From NCBI GenBank assembly GCA_027592785.1, contig JAQCLD010000043.1:1-35191 (forward strand): 35,191 nucleotides of DNA. The letters run 5' to 3'. Of this stretch, positions 23,820 to 32,088 are shown in pieces. Source of the DNA: Acidobacteriota bacterium (GTDB lineage Bacteria > Acidobacteriota > Terriglobia > Bryobacterales > UBA6623). The translations under genes and the position numbers were made by a program. The notes under the pieces were generated by a model, which did not search any database, was not told where the DNA came from, and was given only the letters and a program-made list of their open reading frames with translations. Numbering within the stretch: position 1 is the stretch's first letter; every line of letters begins with the position of its first letter.

Positions 23820-25076
23820 ATGGCCGACGTTCGGGACATTACGCTGGGCAGAGATGCGCCGGCCGAGCTTGCCGACCTTGCCGGTCGAGTATCGGAACTC
23901 AAAGCGTCCCCGGGGCTGCGACGGTGTTCCCGCTTCTTTGAGAACTCGAAGAAATGGATCGACGAACGCCACCTTGAAATTTGTCGTGTGCCGTCGCTTA
24001 CTTTTCGCGAGCAGCAACGGGCTGAGTTTATCGCGGAGATTTGGCGCGAGCAGGGACTAAGACCGAGTTTCGATGAGGCGGGCAATCTGGTGGCGTCCAT
24101 CGTTTACTCGCGGGACCTGCCTTTCGTGGCGGTTTCCGCTCATCTAGACACGACGCTCGCGCCGCGAACCCCCGCAGAAATTCGCTGCGGCCCCGACGGC
24201 ACATTGTATGGACCCGGCGTCACGGACAACGGAGTGGGACTTGCCGCGCTTGTCGCGCTGGCGCGTGCGCTGCAACAGGGACCGCTCGTGCCTGCTCCCC
24301 GCCGTAATATTCTGCTCGTGGCTAATGTCGCGGAAGAAGGCGAGGGCAATCTGCAGGGGATGAAGTACCTCTGCCTGCATTCACCGTTCGCCCAGAGCAT
24401 TCGTGAGTATTTGATACTCGATGGCGCTTCGCTAGGCCATATTACTTCCGAAGCTCTTGGCAGTCGCCGCTTTGAGCTGATTGTCGAGGGCCGGGGCGGG
24501 CACAGCTGGAACGACTTCGGCATTGCCAATCCGGTCCACGCCCTGGCGCGCACCTGCTCGCTGCTGTCGGATATCGAACTGCCTGCTTCTCCGAAAGCCA
24601 CCCTGACCGTGGCGACAATCGATGGCGGTGCTGGGGTGAATTCGATCGCCTCAACGGCGAGCGCCAAGGTCGACATCCGTTCTGCCAGCGCCGAGGCGAT
24701 TGATTTGGTCGTTGGTCAAATGGAGGCTGCAGTCAAACGGGCGGTCGACGAAGAAAACCGACGGTCGACCGAGCGGCTCAGCGCTTACCGCATACGGGAA
24801 ATCGGCCACCGCCCGGCGGCTCCAGCCAATCTCGACAATCCGCTGGTCGACTATCTGAGGGCAATCGATCGTAATCTGCGGATACGCTCGCGGATCGATT
24901 GCGCCTCGACGGACGCCAACGTGCCGTTGGCCGCGGGATTGCCGGCGGTTGCTATTGGGGCTGGCGGCAAGGGCGGCGACGCCCACGCTCCGTCGGAGTG
25001 GTATCGCCCCGAGGGACGCCCGCTGGGCCTGCAACGCATCGCCCTGACTCTGGCCCTATTACAGTCGTCCTTATGA
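23820..25076 (+). CDS. M20 family metallopeptidase
   Basis: This is a 418-residue di-zinc peptidase of the M20 family (peptidase T/PepV-like or amidohydrolase branch), probably cytoplasmic because no signal peptide is seen. Metal ligands and catalytic residues are visible: VSAHLDT (H108, D110), GPGVTDNGVG (D136) and NVAEEGEGN (E172, E173). A later dimerisation domain starts near ELIVEGRGGHSWNDFG, followed by ASTDANVPLAAGLPAVAIG and the region GGDAHAPSEWY with the last zinc-binding histidine. These motifs suggest dipeptidase or tripeptidase activity, but the substrate is not certain. No convincing Shine-Dalgarno site is seen before the ATG, so the start may be slightly off. Confidence 0.9.
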   Translation: MADVRDITLGRDAPAELADLAGRVSELKASPGLRRCSRFFENSKKWIDERHLEICRVPSLTFREQQRAEFIAEIWREQGLRPSFDEAGNLVASIVYSRDLPFVAVSAHLDTTLAPRTPAEIRCGPDGTLYGPGVTDNGVGLAALVALARALQQGPLVPAPRRNILLVANVAEEGEGNLQGMKYLCLHSPFAQSIREYLILDGASLGHITSEALGSRRFELIVEGRGGHSWNDFGIANPVHALARTCSLLSDIELPASPKATLTVATIDGGAGVNSIASTASAKVDIRSASAEAIDLVVGQMEAAVKRAVDEENRRSTERLSAYRIREIGHRPAAPANLDNPLVDYLRAIDRNLRIRSRIDCASTDANVPLAAGLPAVAIGAGGKGGDAHAPSEWYRPEGRPLGLQRIALTLALLQSSL

Positions 25077-25080
25077 AACA

Positions 25081-25109
25081 GGAACGATCATTTTTAGCGG
25101 GTCTATAAT
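25081..25109 (+). promoter_or_regulatory. Promoter upstream of the HtrA gene
   Basis: TATAAT at 25104-25109 is a perfect -10 element, 43 bases before the ATG at 25152. No good -35 for a housekeeping sigma factor lies at the right distance. GGAAC at 25081-25085 with GTCTA at 25101-25105 resembles the layout of extracytoplasmic-stress (sigma-E-type) promoters, but the spacing is slightly short. Confidence 0.5.
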
Positions 25110-25151
25110 GAGTCGAACCGCCCACGGTGTGGGCGCAGTGAGTCCCAAACC

Positions 25152-26732
25152 ATGCATGCTGCCGAACCGAATCGCGGAACACATCGAAAGGCTTGGATGC
25201 CGCTGCTGCTGATCGCCGCGACTCTAGCCGTCGGGATTATGATCGGCACGCTGGTTCCCAATGACGTGGGCGCAGACGAGCAGGTCGCCGCGACAGATGC
25301 CACGCCGCTCACGTTGCCTGCGATCGAGCCTTCCGAGAATCAGTTCACGCCGATCGTTCGCGCCGTGCGGCCCGCCGTCGTAAACATCAAAGTCGAGGTT
25401 GCCGCCGAACAGGAAACCGCCGAGAGCGACGCCGAGCCGGAGCCCGGAATGGAGGATTTCTTCCGGCGCTTTTTCGGCGGTCAGGTCCCTGAAGGGATGG
25501 ATCCGCGTCAACCGCGCCGCCGGCCGGGCGAAGGGTCCGGTTTTGTCGTCGACGCCAAAGGCTACATCATGACCAATCGGCACGTTGTCGCCGATGCGGA
25601 TCGCGTTCAGGTTCGCTTTGCTGACGAGGAAGAGTTCATCGAGGCCACGGTCATTGGCGTCGACGAGGAGACCGATTTGGCCGTCGTGAAAGTCGACCCC
25701 GGCAGCCGGCAGTTACCGGTCGCTCGTCTGGGCAACTCTGACGGCGTTTCGGTGGGCGACTGGGCGATTGCCATCGGTTCGCCGTTTGGGTACCGCGAGT
25801 CGGTGACGGTTGGCATCATCAGCGCCGAGTCGCGCGAGGTGGACGGCGCCTCGAGGGCCTTCCAGAAATTCTTTCAGACCGATGCGGCAATCAATCCCGG
25901 TAATTCCGGGGGGCCGCTGGTCAATACGCGCGGCGAAGTCATAGGCATTAATACGGCGATCGTGTCGCGCACGGGTGCCTACCAGGGGCTGGGCTTTGCA
26001 CTACCGTCTAATATCGCTGTTGGCGTCTACAACCAGATCATCAAGTTGGGCCGCGTGGCGCGCGGATCGATCGGCATTAGCTTTCGCGATGACGCGAGCC
26101 AAGGGCCGCTACTGAGACGCTACGGGGCCGAGAACGGCGGCGTCTTCGTCAACCAAGTGACGCCCGACTGGCCTGCTGACAATGCCGGTATTCGCGTTGA
26201 GGACATCATCGTCGAAGTCGACGGCACGCCCGTTGCTGACGGCGACGCGCTGGTTCAAGTGGTCTCGACGAAGCCAGTCGGCTCGACCGTCCCTGTCAAG
26301 TTGCTTCGGGACGGCGAGACGATGATGGTCAGTGTTGAGATCGCCGACCGCGAGGAACTGCTGCGGGTTGCGAATGGCACAAGGCAACGCCAGCGCGAAG
26401 AGGCGGAGCCCGAGGCTGCAGAAGCCGCAACAGGGCCGACCTTCGAAGATCTCACCGACGAGAAGCGCGAGGAACTGAAGTTCGACGAAGAGGACGGCAT
26501 TCTTGTGGCGAAAGTCGCGGTCGCGTCCTTTGCCTCGGATCTGGGGCTCGGCGAGGGCGACATCGTCGTAACGGTGAACCGCCGTCCGGTTTCCACGGCT
26601 AAGGCGCTGACCGAGTTCTGGCGAAAACTCAAGCCCGGCGAGGATGTCGCCCTCAAGGTGATGCGATCTTCACGCAACGATAAGTGGGTGGCGGTCTACC
26701 TGGCCGGAGTTGTTCCGGCGAGCGCCAAGTAG
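25152..26732 (+). CDS. Periplasmic serine protease/chaperone of the DegP/HtrA (Do) family
   Basis: This is a 526-residue envelope-quality-control protease that degrades or holds misfolded exported proteins. A single N-terminal hydrophobic segment (about 15-35, PLLLIAATLAVGIMIGTLV) is a signal peptide or anchor. The protease domain has the complete triad: H144 (TNRHVV), D175 (ETDLAVVK) and S252 (NPGNSGGPL). An acidic LA-type loop and the FFRRFFG segment (about 90-130) precede it. Two PDZ domains follow, near 300-395 and 440-526, joined by a charged Glu/Ala-rich linker. Two PDZ domains match DegP/MucD rather than DegS. The gene precedes a lipoprotein gene at 95 bases. Confidence 0.95.
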   Translation: MHAAEPNRGTHRKAWMPLLLIAATLAVGIMIGTLVPNDVGADEQVAATDATPLTLPAIEPSENQFTPIVRAVRPAVVNIKVEVAAEQETAESDAEPEPGMEDFFRRFFGGQVPEGMDPRQPRRRPGEGSGFVVDAKGYIMTNRHVVADADRVQVRFADEEEFIEATVIGVDEETDLAVVKVDPGSRQLPVARLGNSDGVSVGDWAIAIGSPFGYRESVTVGIISAESREVDGASRAFQKFFQTDAAINPGNSGGPLVNTRGEVIGINTAIVSRTGAYQGLGFALPSNIAVGVYNQIIKLGRVARGSIGISFRDDASQGPLLRRYGAENGGVFVNQVTPDWPADNAGIRVEDIIVEVDGTPVADGDALVQVVSTKPVGSTVPVKLLRDGETMMVSVEIADREELLRVANGTRQRQREEAEPEAAEAATGPTFEDLTDEKREELKFDEEDGILVAKVAVASFASDLGLGEGDIVVTVNRRPVSTAKALTEFWRKLKPGEDVALKVMRSSRNDKWVAVYLAGVVPASAK

Positions 26733-26827
26733 CTCCAATCTAGTTTGAGTAGTTGCGTCGGACGGGCGCTCACTACCTACACGATGAACCCCCACGGGGC
26801 TGCGGTGCGTAATGCTCTTGCCGCGCC

Positions 26828-27979
26828 GTGTTGTACTTCGTTCGCTACTGCGCCGTTATTGCCGCCATCGCCGCCGTTTCCGGGTGCGCGTCGCGGTCGG
26901 TCGTGTATCGACTTGTACCGACTGACGACGGCCCGGTGCTAGTGCCGCCAGGCGTGAAGAATGCAAGCGTAACGGCTCGCAGAGTCAAACTTAACGACTT
27001 GTCGCCAGGCGAGTGCCCCGCCGCCGCGCAGGGCGTCGCTTTGCGTCGGCAAGAAAAGCGATTGACGCTGCACGTGACGCAGAGCGCCTTGTACATGCGG
27101 CCGAATGGCTGGCTGCTCGGATGGGCCGGTGACCTCGAAGGCAGCGGTTGTCTGCCGCCCGGCCAGGGTTTGACGGCGGCCCATCTGGTTGCTCAGGCAT
27201 TGCCGTCCGACGTGGGCCGCGAGTACGCTCTGCTGAACTCGGCGACTCGCACGACTGGCCGCGTGGATCTGGAGCCCTGGAGCAAACTTCGCGTAACGAC
27301 GCCGATTTACCGCGAAGGAGCACCTGCAAGGGCCAAGGTCACCACCGATGACCCGGGGGTTGTCGAAGAGGCGGCGCGAGGGATATCCATCACGCTGACG
27401 TCCAGCGATTTTGTCGGTTACGAAGTTGCCTGGTATTCGTTGCGACCGCGGCCGGACGGCGGCGCCCGGCTCGACTTTGACTCCAGCGAGACGCATATCG
27501 GCGACCAGACCACCCGTTTGGAGACCAGCCGGCAGCAACTGGAGTTTGGTCCTGAGCCGCGCTATTTCCGGATGCTGGTGTTGACACGCGTCTCAGCCAG
27601 CGATCACGATACGGCCTTTCTCGCTGGCTCGACTTTGGCCGAATTGGAGGAACGTACCCAGGCGGTGGAGGCAGATCCAGCCCGCTGCGAGGGGATGGTA
27701 GGGTGTGTCGCAATTGACACACGGGTCGCATTGCTGCCCTTCGTGACCATTCAAGCGAACGGCGAAGAGATACTCGCCCCACCAGGATCTACCGTTGGTC
27801 AGGCGCTCCGCGAGGCGGGCGAGACCGACCTGGAGACGATTACAGCGACGCTGAGGGTCGAGCGGGACTACGCCGGGCAGTTGACTCCAGTTGCGGCTGA
27901 AGCGGGGCGTAGCGGGCTCCTGGAACTCAACTTGTTGGGCGGCGAATCCATTTCGTGGCAAACGAAACATGGACATTAG
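26828..27979 (+). CDS. Hypothetical lipoprotein
   Basis: This is a 383-residue protein. A lipoprotein signal is clear (MLYFVRYCAVIAAIAAVSGC, C20 in VSGC), so it is membrane-anchored. The start codon is a GTG at 26828. I do not recognise the family. Residues 30-200 are rich in short beta-strand-like segments (YRLVPTDDGPVLVPPG, LTLHVTQSALYMRPNGWL). A possible SLBB-like or ubiquitin-like fold lies near the C-terminus (GEEILAPPGSTVGQALREAG). A Cys pair near residues 287-293 (CEGMVGC) could form a disulfide. It lies 95 bases after the HtrA gene on the same strand and might be co-transcribed with it. Confidence 0.65.
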   Translation: MLYFVRYCAVIAAIAAVSGCASRSVVYRLVPTDDGPVLVPPGVKNASVTARRVKLNDLSPGECPAAAQGVALRRQEKRLTLHVTQSALYMRPNGWLLGWAGDLEGSGCLPPGQGLTAAHLVAQALPSDVGREYALLNSATRTTGRVDLEPWSKLRVTTPIYREGAPARAKVTTDDPGVVEEAARGISITLTSSDFVGYEVAWYSLRPRPDGGARLDFDSSETHIGDQTTRLETSRQQLEFGPEPRYFRMLVLTRVSASDHDTAFLAGSTLAELEERTQAVEADPARCEGMVGCVAIDTRVALLPFVTIQANGEEILAPPGSTVGQALREAGETDLETITATLRVERDYAGQLTPVAAEAGRSGLLELNLLGGESISWQTKHGH

Positions 27980-28243
27980 ATCAGAAAGTTGGACGAAATA
28001 GTAGTACGGCGAAAGCCTGAGCAGTCATACGGCGTTCAACCTACCTAAAAATAGTACTAAAATTGTATTTTAGTTGTACATTATGTGGAAATACTTGTGG
28101 AGGGCTTAGGCCGCTACACTTTTCGCTCACGCCTCTACAATGAGTCGACGGGAGACCGCTGTTCGGGGCTTCCCAGTCGGATGGCGACACTTCCTAGCTG
28201 ACAGCCCGGCGCAGCTCAGGTATCATAGTCGTGCCCGAATGCC
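27980..28243. promoter_or_regulatory. AT-rich intergenic region with palindrome upstream of the DUF1592 operon
   Basis: This 264-base gap is visibly AT-rich around 28040-28090 compared with the surrounding GC-rich genes. It contains an 8-base inverted repeat, ACTAAAAT (28056-28063) and ATTTTAGT (28067-28074), with a three-base centre. GTAC flanks both arms, the second offset by one base. No T-run follows, so a terminator is unlikely. It looks like a promoter with an operator for the downstream DUF1592-DUF1552-sulfatase genes. Confidence 0.5.
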
Positions 28244-30721
28244 ATGATTCGCCCACTGCCATTCGTCGCCGCTGTCGTCCTTTGTTTGGCCTCGGCGAGT
28301 GCGACCCACGCCGCCGAGGAGACGGCTTTTGCCGACGAAGTCCGGCCGCTGCTTGAGACCTTCTGCTACTCCTGCCATGGGCCCGCCGTGCAGGCCGCCA
28401 ACATTCGCCTCGACCGACTGTCGACGAACCTAGTCGACGACCGGCGCGATGCCGAGATCTGGAACAACGTCCTCAATAAGCTGCGGCGCGGCGAGATGCC
28501 GCCGCAAGGCCTTCCTCACCCGGAGCAAGCGCAGAAAGATCAGACCATTGCCGCTTTGAGTGCGGCAGTGAATAGCGCGCGCGAGGAGCGGCGCAGCACG
28601 GGCGGGCGGACGGTGTTGCGGCGTCTGAATCGCACCGAATATCAGAACACGATGTCGGACCTTCTCGGCCACGAGATGGACTATACGCGGGATATTCCGC
28701 CCGAGGGGCTTTCGCGAGACGGTTTTCGCAACAACGGATCGTCGCTAGGCATGACCGCCGTGCAGCTTGAGTATTACCTCGAAGCCGCACGGGAAGGGCT
28801 CAAGCGGGTCGTTGTCAGCGGGCCGCCGCCGGTCGTCAGTTATCGGTTTACCTTTACCGAGAGCAACGCCAAGGAGTGGTTACGGCCGGCCGAGCAGATC
28901 GCCAAGAACGCCGTCAGCCGTACCGACGCCTTCCTGGGGCATATGAATCCGGCCTACCCAGAGCAAGGGGAGTTTGTTGCGCGAGTCACGGCGTCGGCTG
29001 AATTGAAGCCGGGTAAGGGGCCGCCGGTGATGCAGGTTTCGGTTGGCTATCGTCCCGACACCGAGATCTTGTTTCGAACCGCGGGCACGGTTGAATTGAC
29101 CTCGGAAGAGCCGCAGACGTTTGAGTTCCGTGGCTACATGGAGAATTTCCCGAAGCCGGTTCACGGCCAGAGTAAGTATCCCGGGTTGGTGATCCGCGTC
29201 ACCAACATCTACGACGACGGTACGCCGCGTCCTGAGCTGCTGACGCGCGAGAAAGAGGACGGCAAGAAGGAACGGTATTACGCGCCTGAGCCGGACTATC
29301 CCAAGGTTCACGTCGACAAAGTGACCTTCGACGGGCCGGTCTATGAGACTTGGCCTCCGGCGGGGCATCGCCGGCTGCTGTTTGACTCTGAAACGAAAGA
29401 GACCGACGATCGCGCCTACGCGCGCGAAGTTCTGCAGCAGTTTATGGATCGCGCTTGGCGGCGTCCCGCTCAGCCCGCTGAGGTCGCGCACTATCTTGAG
29501 TTCTTCGACTCGCAAGAACAGACCTTTCCCGCCTTTGAAGACCGTATGCGCGAAACCTTGGCGATGGTGCTGATCAGCCCTGAGTTTCTTTATCTACTGG
29601 AACCCGAGAGCGAACAGAAAAGGCCGCTCAATTCCTGGGAACTCGCTTCGCGCTTGTCTTATCTGCTGTGGAGCACGATGCCGGACGAGCGTCTGTTCTC
29701 ACTCGCCAATGAAGACAAGCTTGTCGATCCGCAGGTGCTCGCATCTGAGGTGGATCGCATGGTCGCGGACGAGCGTGCCGCGAGATTCACCGACGAATTC
29801 TTCGGGACGTGGCTCTATCTCGAAGGCATGGATCGTGTGGCCATCAGCAAAGATTATTATCCGAACTTCAACGAGCATCTGAAGACCCAGATTCGGGACG
29901 AGACGCGCAACTTCTTCCAAGAACTGCTGCGCGGAGATTTCAGCGCAACGAATCTCATTGACTCCGCCTTCCTGATGCTGAACGAGACGATGGCTCGGCA
30001 CTACGGCGTCGAAGGCGTTTGGGGCTCGGCGTTTCGCCGCGTTCCGCTCGATCCGTCATCGCCGCGCGGCGGGCTCATGACTCAGGCATCGTTCTTACTG
30101 GCAAATTCAACCGGAGAAGACTCGCATCCGATCAAGCGCGCCGTATGGGTTCGCAAGCGGCTGCTCGACGATCCGCCGCCGCCGCCGCCCGCCAATGTGC
30201 CGACGCTGGATGCTGAGAGCCCGGAGCTCGCGGGTCTGTCGGTTCGCGAGCAGCTGCGGCAGCATCGCCGGGATGCCAGTTGCGCATCGTGCCATGTCGA
30301 TATCGATCCGTGGGGCGTCGCGTTTGAGAATTTTGACGCCATCGGGAAGTGGCGCACCGAGATACGCAAGCTCACCTTCAAGCCGCCCGAAAAACCTGTC
30401 GGACCGGAATCGAAGGAAAGTGATCCGCCGCCGCCCCCGCTGGAGTTCGCTCACCTGCCTGTCGATTCGAACGAAACGCTCCCGGACGGGACCGAGATGC
30501 ACTCGGTTGACGACTTACGCGCGTACTTGCTCGGCCCGCGACGCAAGGACTTTGCGCGCACTATTGTGACCAAGTTGATGGCTTATTCTTTGGGCCGTTC
30601 GCTGGAGTTCACGGACGAGCCAGCGGTCGAACGATTGACGAACGGGTTCCTTGAGAACGACATGAAGCTGCGAGGTTTGTTGAAAGAGGTTGTCAAGGAC
30701 GATCTATTTCGCACAAAGTAA
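28244..30721 (+). CDS. DUF1592/DUF1588/DUF1585 protein with cytochrome-like N-terminal domain
   Basis: This is an 825-residue exported protein of the large Planctomycete/Acidobacteria family in which a haem-binding module is fused to DUF1587, DUF1595, DUF1592, DUF1588 and DUF1585. The signal peptide is MIRPLPFVAAVVLCLASASA. The first CxxCH motif is FCYSCHG near residue 43. DUF1587 begins at RRLNRTEYQNTMSDLLG. DUF1592 follows with ETLAMVLISPEFLYLLE and LASRLSYLLWSTMPDE. DUF1588 includes GGLMTQASFLLANST and a second CxxCH in SCASCHVDIDPWG. DUF1585 ends the protein (SLGRSLEFTD). Two haem sites suggest electron transfer, but its biochemical role is not established. It lies 12 bases before the DUF1552 gene, the usual pairing. 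Confidence 0.93.
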   Translation: MIRPLPFVAAVVLCLASASATHAAEETAFADEVRPLLETFCYSCHGPAVQAANIRLDRLSTNLVDDRRDAEIWNNVLNKLRRGEMPPQGLPHPEQAQKDQTIAALSAAVNSAREERRSTGGRTVLRRLNRTEYQNTMSDLLGHEMDYTRDIPPEGLSRDGFRNNGSSLGMTAVQLEYYLEAAREGLKRVVVSGPPPVVSYRFTFTESNAKEWLRPAEQIAKNAVSRTDAFLGHMNPAYPEQGEFVARVTASAELKPGKGPPVMQVSVGYRPDTEILFRTAGTVELTSEEPQTFEFRGYMENFPKPVHGQSKYPGLVIRVTNIYDDGTPRPELLTREKEDGKKERYYAPEPDYPKVHVDKVTFDGPVYETWPPAGHRRLLFDSETKETDDRAYAREVLQQFMDRAWRRPAQPAEVAHYLEFFDSQEQTFPAFEDRMRETLAMVLISPEFLYLLEPESEQKRPLNSWELASRLSYLLWSTMPDERLFSLANEDKLVDPQVLASEVDRMVADERAARFTDEFFGTWLYLEGMDRVAISKDYYPNFNEHLKTQIRDETRNFFQELLRGDFSATNLIDSAFLMLNETMARHYGVEGVWGSAFRRVPLDPSSPRGGLMTQASFLLANSTGEDSHPIKRAVWVRKRLLDDPPPPPPANVPTLDAESPELAGLSVREQLRQHRRDASCASCHVDIDPWGVAFENFDAIGKWRTEIRKLTFKPPEKPVGPESKESDPPPPPLEFAHLPVDSNETLPDGTEMHSVDDLRAYLLGPRRKDFARTIVTKLMAYSLGRSLEFTDEPAVERLTNGFLENDMKLRGLLKEVVKDDLFRTK

Positions 30722-30733
30722 GGACGAACCGCG

Positions 30734-32065
30734 ATGAAGACAAGCCGCCTAGACCGCCGAACCGTATTGCGAGGAGCAGGAGTAGCGCTAGCGCTGCCGT
30801 TTCTCGACTGCATGGCCGACGCGCAGACAAAGGACTTTCCGCGCCGGTTCTGCTCGTTCTATTTCCCGTACGGTGTTGGCCTTCCTGACAAGGATTCCGA
30901 GCACGCCGAGTGGCGCTGGTTCCCCGAAGGCGGCGAGAAGGATTTTCGCTTCACCAAGACGCTGGAAGTGTTGGAACCGCTTCGTGAAGAGATCTTCGTC
31001 TTGCAGGGGCTGTCGCATCCGCAGTGCCGCGACATGGGCGCGCACGACACGGGCGACACATTCTTGACGGGCAGCAAGCTGGCCGGCAAGTTCTTGAAGA
31101 ATACGGTGTCGCTCGACCAGGTGGCCGCGGCGGCGATCGGTCAGCAGACGCGCTACTCGTCGTTGGTGCTCTCGACAGACGGCGGTGTAGGCGAACCAAC
31201 GCGTGCGAGTACGTTGTCGTTTAGTGAGAACGGTCATCCGATTCCGGCAGTCAACTCGCCGCGCACGATTTTCAATCGGCTGTTCGGCGTCAGCGACTCG
31301 GACCTTGCTGGAGAGAGACGTACGCTAACGAGTTCGGCGAGTATGCTCGACAGGATCATGGCGCACTCGAACCAAGTGCGCCGCGACCTTGGCGTGCAGG
31401 ACCAAGTGAAGCTCGACGAGTATTTGGAGTCGGTGCGTCAAGTGGAGCAACGCGTTGAACGTTCGCAGGCTTGGATCGAGACGCCTCGCCCAGAGCTGAC
31501 GGACGCCGATCGCGAATTGCTGCAACTCGATGCCGACGACGAAGCGCCGAAAGAATTGATGCGTACGATGTACGACTTGATCTATCTGGCCTTCCGCACG
31601 GACTCGACGCGGGTGGCGACGTATCAGATCGGCAGCATGGGCGATTTCTCATCGAAGGCAGGCAAGTTTCCGCAGCTGCTGGGCTTTGCGGGCACGCTGC
31701 ACAACCTCGCGCATGACTGGACGAAGCCGGGCGGTGTGGAGAACTTGGGCAAGTGGGACCGCCATATGGCGAGCCAGTTCGGCGCGTTCTTGGAGCGCTT
31801 GCGCTCGACTCCCGAAGGCGACGGCACGCTGCTCGATCATACGTTGGCTTTCTACGGCAGCAGCAACAGCCAGACCCACAACAATTCGAACTACCCGCTG
31901 ATCCTCGGCGGCGGCCGCGGCATGGGTTTACAGCCGGGCCGCTACTTGCAGTTTGGCGAAGACGTTCCGCTGTCGAACTTGTTTACGACGGTGCTGGACC
32001 GGCTGCAGGTCCAGACAGAAGGCTTCTCCGATAGCACGGGCGAGATGTCCGAGTTGTACAGCTAG
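30734..32065 (+). CDS. DUF1552 family Tat-exported protein
   Basis: This is a 443-residue DUF1552 protein. The N-terminus has a Tat-like signal (LDRRTVLRGAGVALALPFLD), so it is exported folded. Conserved family segments include FYFPYGVGLPD, LQGLSHPQCRDMGAHDTGDTFLTG, the SLDQVAA motif and YGSSNSQTHNNSNYPLILGGG. The family is related by fold to alkaline-phosphatase-like and DUF1501 proteins and is almost always encoded beside DUF1592 proteins. The two are likely to work together outside the cytoplasm, but the substrate is unknown. The gene lies 12 bases after the DUF1592 gene and 23 before the sulfatase, indicating one operon. Confidence 0.92.
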   Translation: MKTSRLDRRTVLRGAGVALALPFLDCMADAQTKDFPRRFCSFYFPYGVGLPDKDSEHAEWRWFPEGGEKDFRFTKTLEVLEPLREEIFVLQGLSHPQCRDMGAHDTGDTFLTGSKLAGKFLKNTVSLDQVAAAAIGQQTRYSSLVLSTDGGVGEPTRASTLSFSENGHPIPAVNSPRTIFNRLFGVSDSDLAGERRTLTSSASMLDRIMAHSNQVRRDLGVQDQVKLDEYLESVRQVEQRVERSQAWIETPRPELTDADRELLQLDADDEAPKELMRTMYDLIYLAFRTDSTRVATYQIGSMGDFSSKAGKFPQLLGFAGTLHNLAHDWTKPGGVENLGKWDRHMASQFGAFLERLRSTPEGDGTLLDHTLAFYGSSNSQTHNNSNYPLILGGGRGMGLQPGRYLQFGEDVPLSNLFTTVLDRLQVQTEGFSDSTGEMSELYS

Positions 32066-32088
32066 ATTCGCCCCCGGTTCAAAAAATT

